Part shown: piece after piece, positions 1 to 5,157 of the stretch
Position numbering within the stretch: position 1 is the stretch's first letter
Layout: the number at the start of each line of letters is the position of its first letter
Source: Campylobacterales bacterium
Lineage (GTDB): Bacteria; Campylobacterota; Campylobacteria; Campylobacterales; Arcobacteraceae
Direction of reading: 5' to 3'
Length of the DNA: 9,162 nt
Assembly (NCBI GenBank): GCA_027064245.1
Contig: JAMOPZ010000341.1
Coordinates: 1 to 9,162, forward strand
Program-made: the position numbers and the translations under genes
The notes under the pieces: model-generated
Told to the model about the DNA's origin: nothing
The model's database searches: none
The model's input: only the letters and a program-made list of their open reading frames with translations

Positions 1-422
1 AAAATAAAGCAATTATCGCTGATATTGAAAAGTTAAATATAGAGCTTCATAGACTTGGAAAACCTGAAAAAAATATTCCACAATTTGTTTCAAAAGTACA
101 ACTTACAGATGAAGCAATAGCTGCAGCTGAAGCTAGAATGGCAGAGGAATTAAAAGCTGAGGGGAAACCTGAAAAAATTATTCCAAATATCCTAAAAGGT
201 AAAATAGCAAGATGGATTGAGGATAATACTCAATTAGATAAAACTCATGCACTTTTATCACAAACTTATGTAATGGATGATAGTAAAACTGTAGAACAAG
301 CTATAAAAGATGTAGATAGTTCTATAGAGATTGTTGAGTATGTAAGATTTGAATTAGGTGATGGTATTGAGAAAAAAGAGGAAGATTTTGCAGCTGAAGT
401 TGCAGCTCAAATGGCAAAATAA
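1..422 (+). CDS. tsf: Elongation factor Ts, C-terminal part (5' end outside window)
   Basis: This is the 3' part of the gene for EF-Ts, the cytoplasmic guanine-nucleotide exchange factor that recycles EF-Tu from its GDP to its GTP form. The reading frame is open from the window edge (first whole codon at base 3), giving about 139 residues before TAA at 420-422; the first internal ATG at 138 is not the start. The end has the family's dimerisation/C-terminal features: the stretch LLSQTYVMDDSKTV, then YVRFELGDGIEKKEEDFAAE. Two GKPEK-x-IP segments lie exactly 35 codons apart, which marks the longer EF-Ts form I associate with Campylobacterota, in which this part is duplicated compared with E. coli. 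The N-terminal EF-Tu-contacting TDFV region would lie upstream, normally after rpsB. The ABC gene follows 16 nt later. Confidence 0.97.
   Translation, partial: NKAIIADIEKLNIELHRLGKPEKNIPQFVSKVQLTDEAIAAAEARMAEELKAEGKPEKIIPNILKGKIARWIEDNTQLDKTHALLSQTYVMDDSKTVEQAIKDVDSSIEIVEYVRFELGDGIEKKEEDFAAEVAAQMAK
60..185 (+). repeat. Direct repeat inside tsf (60-80 and 165-185)
   Basis: Two 21-nt copies, each encoding the KPEK-x-IP core, differ at one base and start 105 nt (35 codons) apart. They correspond to the duplicated GKPEK segments of the long EF-Ts form, so this is an old in-gene duplication kept in frame and not a mobile repeat. Confidence 0.7.
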
Positions 423-438
423 TTAGTGATATACTTAA

Positions 439-1119
439 GTGGTAGATACTAATAAAAATAAAATATCTTCAAAACACCCTGTACTTGATGTACGGGGTGT
501 AACTCATAGCTTTGATTACCCACTTTTTTCTAATGTAGATTTAACATTAAATGAAAAAGAATCAATAGCCATTATGGGTACAAGTGGTAGTGGAAAATCT
601 ACACTTTTAAATATCTTTTCTACACTTTTAAAACCAGATAGTGGTGAAGTGTATTATAACAATCAAAATATTTTTACATTATCAAATAAAGAGATCTTAG
701 AGTTACGAAAGAATGCTTTTGGTATAATATTTCAGTCACATTATTTATTTCGTGGATTTAATGGAGTTGAGAATCTACATATATCTGAGCTTTTAAATGA
801 TACAAAAATAGATGATAGTTTAATAATAAAATTAAAAATAGATCATATTTTACATCAAGGTATAGGTGAATTAAGTGGTGGTCAACAGCAAAGATTATCA
901 ACAGCTAGGGTTTTAACAAAAAAGCCAAAAGTAATTTTTGCTGATGAACCAACAGGAAATCTTGATAAAAAAACAGCTATAGAGCTTATAGATATACTTT
1001 TTGAGTATATACAACAATATAATGCTAGTTTGATGATAGTAACTCATGAAAAAGATATAGCTTTTAGATGTGATAGTGTATATGAACTTATTGATCATAA
1101 GTTAGAAAGGATAAAATGA
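439..1119 (+). CDS. ABC transporter ATP-binding protein, LolD/FtsE/MacB-like
   Basis: The protein (226 aa) is a complete cytoplasmic ABC ATPase. Visible motifs are Walker A GTSGSGKST (residues 47-55), Q-loop Gln99 in IIFQSH, signature LSGGQQQR (145-152), Walker B VIFADE with catalytic Glu170, D-loop GNLD (173-176) and switch His203 in VTHE. ADEPTGNLD and the compact length place it in the LolD/MacB/FtsE class, whose members power lipoprotein release, macrolide/peptide efflux or cell-division signalling. No permease is encoded nearby, so the substrate is unknown. The GTG start at 439 directly follows an in-frame stop (TAA 436-438), so it cannot start earlier; VLDVRGVTHSF just inside is a normal family N-terminus, so a much later start is unlikely. 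I see no good Shine-Dalgarno, suggesting coupling to tsf. The stop overlaps the next ATG (ATGA). I recall a similar ATPase after tsf in Campylobacter jejuni. Confidence 0.92.
   Translation: MVDTNKNKISSKHPVLDVRGVTHSFDYPLFSNVDLTLNEKESIAIMGTSGSGKSTLLNIFSTLLKPDSGEVYYNNQNIFTLSNKEILELRKNAFGIIFQSHYLFRGFNGVENLHISELLNDTKIDDSLIIKLKIDHILHQGIGELSGGQQQRLSTARVLTKKPKVIFADEPTGNLDKKTAIELIDILFEYIQQYNASLMIVTHEKDIAFRCDSVYELIDHKLERIK
474..500 (+). other. Strong GC-rich hairpin within the ABC ATPase coding region
   Basis: ACACCCTGTAC (474-484) can pair with GTACGGGGTGT (490-500) across a 5-nt loop. This gives an 11-bp stem whose only non-Watson-Crick pair would be one G-U. It covers codons of residues 12-21. No T-run follows, so it is not a standard intrinsic terminator. 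It contains an in-frame CGG arginine codon; I noticed no other in the window. Whether it acts in RNA is unknown. Confidence 0.6.
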
Positions 1120-1967
1120 AAACTTTAGTTTTAGTCTCAAAAACACCAATTGTAATACAGATATTTAATTTAATTACTAAAAAACTTCATCTTGAACTAG
1201 AGGTCTTATCTAGTGTTGCACTTGATCGTAAAGTAGATATTGTAGTTGTTGAAAAATCTATGGTAGATGATAATTTTAATAGTTTAAAAACTCAATGTAA
1301 ATTAATAGGAACTATATCAAACGAGCCTATGCCATTTGAGTTAGCAAATGATTTTTTAATACCAAATCCATTTTTACCTTCGACTTTACAAGAGATACTT
1401 GAACTTCAATTACAAGAGTTAAATAAACGAGCCAATGCAAAAGTATATGCTACAAAAATAGATCCATTAGAATCTTATGAAGAACCAATTAAATCAGATA
1501 ATTTACCAGAAAAATTGCCAGATACAGAAGCTGATATTGCACTTGATTATATAGATTCATTAGCATCAAATATAGCTTCTGATGTAAAAGAGGATATAGA
1601 TGATAGTATTGTTCATATAAGTTCTGTTTCAAAAACATCAGGTGGAATTTTAGATCAAAATGAGTTATCTAAAATTGAGGATATTATAGATTATTCAGCA
1701 CCTAAACTACAAAATATAGCAGAAGGTGATAATATAGATGATGATAATCAATGGATGGATCTATCTTCTATTATAGATAAAGCAATTGATGAGCTAAATA
1801 GTACAGATAAATTGTATGATAAATTAGATATAAAACCTATCAAAGTATTGTTAAATGATTATTCTATGAATGAATTAAAACCTCTTTTTGAACTATTAAA
1901 TCAAGATATTATTGATTCTATAGCAGATGGTCAAGAGGTAATTTTACAGTTAAAGTTGGAAGCATAA
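1116..1967 (+). CDS. ChePep-like / poly-E-type acidic protein with atypical receiver-like N-terminus
   Basis: The protein (283 aa) has three visible parts. Residues 1-95 look like an alpha/beta receiver fold (MKTLVLVSKTP, then VDIVVVEKSM). Residues 105-235 are an acidic, low-complexity linker rich in Asp, Glu, Ile and Ser. Residues 238-282 form a compact C-terminal segment containing LNDYSMNELKPLFELLNQD. H. pylori has a poly-E-rich protein (HP0322, ChePep) and C. jejuni a highly acidic protein just upstream of gmk; ChePep is reported to sit at the flagellar pole and control rotation reversal. Position and architecture support homology here, but I infer it without alignment. The receiver lacks the usual acidic pair after strand 1 (Ser8-Lys9 there) and has Glu46 where the phosphorylated Asp is expected, so it is probably not phosphorylated. 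The linker is more Asp/Ile-rich and shorter than the Helicobacter poly-E stretch. The start overlaps the ABC stop (ATGA), and the stop overlaps gmk by one base. Confidence 0.72.
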   Translation: MKTLVLVSKTPIVIQIFNLITKKLHLELEVLSSVALDRKVDIVVVEKSMVDDNFNSLKTQCKLIGTISNEPMPFELANDFLIPNPFLPSTLQEILELQLQELNKRANAKVYATKIDPLESYEEPIKSDNLPEKLPDTEADIALDYIDSLASNIASDVKEDIDDSIVHISSVSKTSGGILDQNELSKIEDIIDYSAPKLQNIAEGDNIDDDNQWMDLSSIIDKAIDELNSTDKLYDKLDIKPIKVLLNDYSMNELKPLFELLNQDIIDSIADGQEVILQLKLEA

Positions 1968-2590
1968 TGGAACAAATATTACAAAAAGGGGCTATATTAT
2001 TATTATCTGGTCCTAGTGGTTGTGGTAAAAGTTCACTTCTAAATGAGGTGTATAAAGATATAGATAACTATTATTTTTCAATATCAACAACCACAAGAGA
2101 TCCAAGAGTAGGAGAAACTCATGGGGTGGAGTATTTTTTTACAACCAAAGAACAATTTATAGATGATATAAATAATGGTAATTTTTTGGAATGGGCAGAA
2201 GTTCATGGAAACTACTATGGGACATCACTTATTCCGATTCAAAAAGCATTAGATGAAAAGAAGTTAGTGATTTTTGATATTGATGTACAAGGGTTTGAGC
2301 AAGTAAAAGAGAAATTTTCTAATATTACAACAACAGTATTTATAACTACTCCTTCATTAAGTGAGTTAGAAAAAAGATTAAATACAAGAGGTACAGATAG
2401 TCAAGATATTATTCAAAAAAGAATAACAAATGCAAAAAAAGAGATAAAGTATATTTCACAATACGATTATCTTCTTATAAATGATGATTTTAAACTAGCT
2501 GCTAAAGAGCTAGTAAGTATAGCAAATATAGTACAGATTAAATCATCACTTTTTAATCATAAAAATATAATATCTAAGTGGCTAAATTAG
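1967..2590 (+). CDS. gmk: Guanylate kinase
   Basis: Cytoplasmic GMP kinase (207 aa) converting GMP and ATP to GDP and ADP, essential for GTP/dGTP supply and for recycling cyclic-di-GMP breakdown products. The P-loop GPSGCGKSS is at residues 15-23. The GMP-binding region follows, with SISTTTRDPRVGE (38-50, including Arg44 and Arg47) and GVEYFF (53-58), then EWAEVHGNYYGT (75-86) with the family's Glu and Tyr residues, and the IFDIDVQG strand. The lid-type RLNTRGTDS segment and the KKEIKYISQYDYLLINDD ending are typical. Length matches the usual 200-210 aa. ATG 1967 overlaps the stop of the preceding gene (TAATG), implying translational coupling. I see no truncation or missing key residue. Confidence 0.97.
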   Translation: MEQILQKGAILLLSGPSGCGKSSLLNEVYKDIDNYYFSISTTTRDPRVGETHGVEYFFTTKEQFIDDINNGNFLEWAEVHGNYYGTSLIPIQKALDEKKLVIFDIDVQGFEQVKEKFSNITTTVFITTPSLSELEKRLNTRGTDSQDIIQKRITNAKKEIKYISQYDYLLINDDFKLAAKELVSIANIVQIKSSLFNHKNIISKWLN

Positions 2591-2601
2591 ATACTTTTGT
2601 T

Positions 2602-3474
2602 ATGAAAATAGCACTTATTCAACAAAATTTTTATAAATCTAAAAAAAAGACTATAAAAAAAACTATATTGGCTATTAAAAAAGCTAGTAAAAATAATGCA
2701 AAATTAATAGTACTTCAAGAGCTTCATCAAACTCAATATTTTTGTCAAAGTGAAGATGTAAATAATTTTGATTTGGCATCTTCTTGGGAAGAAGATAAAA
2801 TATTTTGGAGTAAAGTAGCTAAAAAATATAAAGTTGTATTAGTAACATCATTATTTGAAAAAAGAGCAACAGGGTTATATCATAATAGTGCAGTGGTATT
2901 TGAAAAAGATGGTTCAATAGCAGGTATTTATAGAAAAATGCATATTCCAGATGACCCTGGATTTTACGAAAAGTTTTATTTTACCCCTGGTGATTTAGGA
3001 TTTAAACCTATAAAAACTTCAGTTGGAACTTTAGGTGTTTTGGTTTGTTGGGATCAGTGGTATCCTGAAGCTGCTAGGATCATGACACTTTCTGGTGCTG
3101 ATATATTGATATATCCTACAGCTATAGGGTGGTTTAGAGCTGATTCTAAAGAGGAAAAAAGAAAGCAACTTGAAGCTTGGATAGCAGTGCAGCGAGGTCA
3201 TGCTATAGCAAATACACTACCTGTAGTAACTGTAAATAGAGTTGGTTTTGAAAAAGATCAAAGTGGGCAGTTAGATGGTATAAAATTTTGGGGAAATAGT
3301 TTTGTATTTGATGCTCAAGGTAAACTATTAGTTCAAGGTAGTAGTAAAAAAGAGCAATTATTATATTGTGATATAGATATGAAAAAAAGTGAAAATATAA
3401 GAAGATGGTGGCCTTTTTTACGCGATAGAAGAGTAGAGTGTTATAAAAAAATATCAAAAAGATATATAGATTAA
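2602..3474 (+). CDS. aguB: N-carbamoylputrescine amidase (carbon-nitrogen hydrolase)
   Basis: A nitrilase-superfamily enzyme (290 aa from ATG 2602) that hydrolyses N-carbamoylputrescine to putrescine, CO2 and ammonia, the last step of the agmatine route to polyamines. The catalytic triad is visible: Glu40 in VLQELH, Lys112 in YRKMHIPDD and Cys149 in LVCWDQWYPE. ELHQTQYFCQ, DDPGFYEKFYFTPGD and the end WWPFLRDRR are characteristic of the AguB subfamily, not of general nitrilases. The frame also has a GTG at 2578 inside gmk, but family N-termini begin at MKIALIQ, so I choose 2602, 12 nt after the gmk stop. No clear ribosome binding site precedes it, which suggests coupling to gmk. The partner agmatine deiminase (AguA) is not in this window. 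It is probably the last gene of the tsf-gmk cluster. Confidence 0.93.
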   Translation: MKIALIQQNFYKSKKKTIKKTILAIKKASKNNAKLIVLQELHQTQYFCQSEDVNNFDLASSWEEDKIFWSKVAKKYKVVLVTSLFEKRATGLYHNSAVVFEKDGSIAGIYRKMHIPDDPGFYEKFYFTPGDLGFKPIKTSVGTLGVLVCWDQWYPEAARIMTLSGADILIYPTAIGWFRADSKEEKRKQLEAWIAVQRGHAIANTLPVVTVNRVGFEKDQSGQLDGIKFWGNSFVFDAQGKLLVQGSSKKEQLLYCDIDMKKSENIRRWWPFLRDRRVECYKKISKRYID

Positions 3475-3497
3475 ACAAACTTAAAGCAAAATTAAGA

Positions 3498-3503
3498 TAA
3501 AAT
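3498..3503 (+). promoter_or_regulatory. Possible -10 box for rpmI (TAAAAT)
   Basis: The 65-nt aguB-rpmI gap contains TAAAAT, one mismatch from the sigma-70 -10 consensus, about 37 nt before the rpmI start. I see no good -35, which is common in Campylobacterota promoters. No clear terminator follows aguB, so readthrough is also possible. Confidence 0.35.
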
Positions 3504-3539
3504 CCACCTTCAAAAACAGTCTATGAAAGGAGTCTAACA

Positions 3540-3737
3540 ATGCCAAAGATGAAATCTAATAGTGGAGCTTTAAAGAGATTTAAAGTGAAAAAAAATGGTT
3601 CTATTAAAAGAGGAAGTGCTTTTAGAAGCCATATTTTAACTAAAATGAGTCAAAAAAGAAAAGTAAACTTAAGAGGTCCACAAACTGTAGCAGCAAGTGA
3701 TGCTTCAAGAGTAAAATTAATGTTAAATAAAGCATAA
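3540..3737 (+). CDS. rpmI: 50S ribosomal protein L35
   Basis: A small basic protein (65 aa) of the large ribosomal subunit. It has the canonical L35 layout: start MPKMKSNSGALKRFK, central GSIKRGSAFRSHILTKMSQKRK, and an end containing VAASDASRVKLML. Length is exactly typical. A strong ribosome binding site, AAAGGAG at 3526-3532, sits 7 nt before the ATG. The usual upstream partner infC is absent here; aguB occupies that side, in keeping with infC being unlinked from rpmI-rplT in C. jejuni as I recall. The gene is followed by an unusually long 115-nt gap before rplT. Confidence 0.97.
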   Translation: MPKMKSNSGALKRFKVKKNGSIKRGSAFRSHILTKMSQKRKVNLRGPQTVAASDASRVKLMLNKA

Positions 3738-3852
3738 TAATATAAATTTATTTTTATTATGTTTTTTAGTCCCTCCAATTAAATTTGGATAAGTTTAGCG
3801 CATAAGCTAACACCTATAATATAAATATATTTACGGTAAAGAAAGGAAAAAT
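3738..3852 (+). other. Structured rpmI-rplT intergenic region
   Basis: This 115-nt gap first shows an A/T-only inverted repeat (ATAATA near 3739 against TATTAT near 3755) followed by GTTTTTT, which could be a weak attenuator. Next comes CCAA/TTGG around ATTAAA (3775-3788). Then TTAGC pairs with GCTAA (about 3795-3810) around a 6-nt loop. It ends with TATAAT and the rplT ribosome binding site AAAGGA (3842-3847). L20 autoregulates rpmI-rplT operons through RNA structures in other bacteria, so a control element is plausible but not shown here. Confidence 0.4.
3815..3820 (+). promoter_or_regulatory. Exact TATAAT -10 box upstream of rplT
   Basis: A perfect -10 hexamer lies 32 nt before the rplT ATG, which would start transcription about 25 nt upstream of the start codon. 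No convincing -35 is visible; TTTAGC at 3794-3799 is poorly spaced. In A/T-rich sequence a chance match is possible. Confidence 0.4.
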
Positions 3853-4209
3853 ATGCCAAGAGTTAAAACAGGAACAGTAAGAAGAGCAAGACACAAAAAA
3901 ATCTTAAAGATGGCAAAAGGTTTTTTTAGTGGAAGAAGAAAACACTATAGAAAAGCTAAAGAGCAAGTAGAACATGCTTTAGTATATGCATATAGAGATA
4001 GAAGAAATAAAAAAAGAGATTTCAGAAGACTTTGGATTGTAAGAATCAATGCAGCTTGTAGATTAAATGATATCTCTTATTCAAGATTTATCAATGGTCT
4101 TAAGCTAGCTAAAATTGAATTAGATAGAAAAATTTTAGCTGATATGGCTATAAATGATCCTGCTGGATTTACTTCAGTAGTAGATAGTGCAAAAAAAGCA
4201 CTAGCATAA
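3853..4209 (+). CDS. rplT: 50S ribosomal protein L20
   Basis: The protein (118 aa) binds 23S rRNA early in large-subunit assembly and often autoregulates its own operon. It begins MPRVKTGTVRRARHKKILK, then GFFSGRRKHYRKAKEQVEHAL, YAYRDRRNKKRDFRRLWIVRINAA, and the globular half with YSRFINGLKLAKIELDRKILADMA. These are the full L20 landmarks, with the basic N-terminal extension (about 1-60) that threads into rRNA and the C-terminal RNA-binding domain. Length is the usual 117-119 aa. AAAGGA at 3842-3847 precedes the ATG by 5 nt. A strong intrinsic terminator follows 7 nt after the stop, so the rpmI-rplT unit ends here. Confidence 0.98.
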   Translation: MPRVKTGTVRRARHKKILKMAKGFFSGRRKHYRKAKEQVEHALVYAYRDRRNKKRDFRRLWIVRINAACRLNDISYSRFINGLKLAKIELDRKILADMAINDPAGFTSVVDSAKKALA

Positions 4210-4216
4210 TTTATAT

Positions 4217-4242
4217 AAAAAAGGGTTTTTTAACCCTTTTTT
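4217..4242 (+). terminator. Intrinsic terminator after rplT
   Basis: AAAAAAGGGTT (4217-4227) pairs perfectly with AACCCTTTTTT (4232-4242) across a TTTT loop. The 11-bp stem has the A-tract and T-tract of a Rho-independent terminator. Near symmetry means it could also work on the opposite strand, although no opposing gene is seen here. Confidence 0.92.
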
Positions 4243-4244
4243 AG

Positions 4245-4250
4245 TATAAC
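4245..4250 (+). promoter_or_regulatory. -10 box TATAAC for a probable leaderless transcript
   Basis: TATAAC lies directly after the rplT terminator and ends only 6 nt before ATG 4257. Initiation at the usual distance would fall on or next to the A of the start codon. No Shine-Dalgarno is present between them, which fits leaderless translation. The T-rich terminator arm would occupy the upstream promoter region. Confidence 0.45.
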
Positions 4251-4256
4251 AATCTT

Positions 4257-4622
4257 ATGAATATCAAAACTAATGACAAAACAATACGCTTACGATATAT
4301 AAGAGTTTTAGAAAAATTCTTAACAAGAACTATTTCTTTGATCAAAAAAGATAATTTTGATTTAGATCTTTATAAAAAAGCAGTTGAAAAAAACTATCAA
4401 GAATTAAAAAAAACACCCTCTATTGAACTTTACAATGAATATCCAAAAGCATTAAAATCGACAGTTCAATATATACTAGATACTTTGCAAGATCATACAA
4501 AAGATTTTGCAAATGAAAAAAATTGTATATTAAAAAATGCAAATCTTTTAGAAAAATTAAAAAATAATAATCGTTATAAAAAAGATAAACATAAAAAAAG
4601 AAAATTTAATGATGGTTATTGA
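4257..4622 (+). CDS. Small basic hypothetical protein
   Basis: I do not recognise this 121-aa protein. It has no signal peptide or membrane segment and is probably cytoplasmic. Residues 10-100 look largely alpha-helical: RYIRVLEKFLTRTISLIKK, then LYKKAVEKNYQELKK and a TVQYILDTLQDHTKDF stretch. The tail (about 105-117) is a dense Lys/Arg/His run, RYKKDKHKKRKF, which suggests nucleic-acid or ribosome contact, though that is inference. Codon use matches its neighbours. The start ATG has no ribosome binding site, but a -10-like TATAAC ends 6 nt upstream, so the message may be leaderless. It sits alone between the rplT terminator and the promoter of the next gene. With 121 open codons in a very A/T-rich region, chance is unlikely. 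Confidence 0.7.
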   Translation: MNIKTNDKTIRLRYIRVLEKFLTRTISLIKKDNFDLDLYKKAVEKNYQELKKTPSIELYNEYPKALKSTVQYILDTLQDHTKDFANEKNCILKNANLLEKLKNNNRYKKDKHKKRKFNDGY

Positions 4623-4626
4623 AAAT

Positions 4627-4640
4627 CTAAATTAATTTAG
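4627..4640 (+). promoter_or_regulatory. 14-nt perfect palindrome abutting the Sel1-gene promoter
   Basis: CTAAATTAATTTAG is a perfect inverted repeat that ends 1 nt before the TATAAT box of the next gene, so it fills the promoter spacer. The position suits an operator, but A/T-only palindromes arise easily at this composition. No regulator is implied by the sequence. Confidence 0.3.
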
Positions 4641-4641
4641 T

Positions 4642-4647
4642 TATAAT
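4642..4647 (+). promoter_or_regulatory. -10 box TATAAT of the Sel1-repeat gene
   Basis: An exact TATAAT lies 26 nt before the AAGG-preceded ATG 4674, giving a predicted leader of about 20 nt. The upstream region is A/T-rich with no clear -35, as usual for this phylum's main sigma factor. Confidence 0.6.
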
Positions 4648-4673
4648 AATAAAAATTAATATAAGGCAAAATA

Positions 4674-5081
4674 ATGATTAAAAAAATATTTTTAGTAGTT
4701 TTTTTAGTAGGATATCTTTTTAGTAGTGATTATCATGATGCAATTACTTTATATAAACAAAATAAATTTCAAGAGGCTTCAAAACTTTTTTTAAAAGCTG
4801 CACAAGCAGGTGATGCGGAATCTGCATATATTTTAGGATATTTATATACAGGTGGTATTGGTGTAAAACCTGATCTAAAAGAATCTGTAAAATGGTATAA
4901 AATAGCAGCAAAAAAAGGTCATACAAATGCACAAGTAAATTTAGGTTGGGCATATATAGGCGGTCAAGGTGTAAAAGTAGACTATAAAAAAGCAGCTTTT
5001 TGGGTAAAAAAAGCAAAAGATAAGGGTAGTGTTCAAGCTAAGAGATTATGGAATGAATTTAAACTAAATAGTTTTGAATAA
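4674..5081 (+). CDS. Small secreted Sel1-repeat (TPR-like) protein
   Basis: The protein (135 aa) starts with a signal peptide (MIKKIFLVVFLVGYLFSS, cleavage near residue 17-18), so it is probably periplasmic. One helical TPR-like unit (about 20-46, AITLYKQNKFQEASKLF) precedes two Sel1-like repeats: about 48-83 with AYILGYLYTGGIGV and KWYKIAAKKG, and about 84-119 with VNLGWAYIGGQGV and FWVKKAKDKG. Sel1 solenoids bind other proteins or cell-wall material. The secreted Helicobacter Hcp proteins are built from related repeats with paired cysteines, but this protein has no cysteine at all, so it is a different subtype. A ribosome binding site AAGG at 4663-4666 and a TATAAT at 4642 give it its own transcript. 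The binding partner cannot be told from sequence. Confidence 0.88.
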   Translation: MIKKIFLVVFLVGYLFSSDYHDAITLYKQNKFQEASKLFLKAAQAGDAESAYILGYLYTGGIGVKPDLKESVKWYKIAAKKGHTNAQVNLGWAYIGGQGVKVDYKKAAFWVKKAKDKGSVQAKRLWNEFKLNSFE

Positions 5082-5130
5082 AAGATAAGATATTTTAGTT
5101 TTTATTATCTTTTATGTATCTTTATGATAC
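5080..5130 (+). terminator. Weak hairpins after the Sel1-repeat gene
   Basis: AAAAGATAA (5080-5088) pairs with TTATCTTTT (5105-5113) across 16 nt. A second perfect hairpin, GTATC/GATAC (5116-5130), follows with a 5-nt loop. Both stems are A/T-rich and neither is followed by a clean T-run, so termination would be inefficient at best. Confidence 0.3.
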
Positions 5131-5157
5131 TATTTATTAAAAATAAGGAAAATATAG

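Noticed and set aside
60..185. Direct repeat as a possible mobile or recombination element
   Set aside because: The copies are in frame, 35 codons apart, and match the known duplicated segment of the longer EF-Ts form.
474..500. Hairpin as a tsf intrinsic terminator
   Set aside because: No T-run follows the stem and it lies inside coding sequence needed for the ATPase N-terminal strands.
913..1098. Minus-strand open frame opposite the ABC ATPase
   Set aside because: It is antisense to a well-supported gene, has low-complexity Ile/Tyr/Lys composition, and lacks a plausible ribosome binding site or domain.
2578..2601. Upstream GTG start for the amidase, overlapping gmk
   Set aside because: It would add eight residues not expected in AguB proteins, which begin at the first beta strand (MKIALIQ); ATG 2602 fits better.
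3203..3478. Minus-strand open frame opposite the aguB end
   Set aside because: Its Phe/Tyr/Leu-rich translation is what the reverse complement of an A/T-rich gene gives; it is fully covered by aguB.
4744..5016. Minus-strand open frame opposite the Sel1-repeat gene
   Set aside because: It is Leu/Tyr-rich shadow sequence over a gene with clear repeats and a signal peptide.
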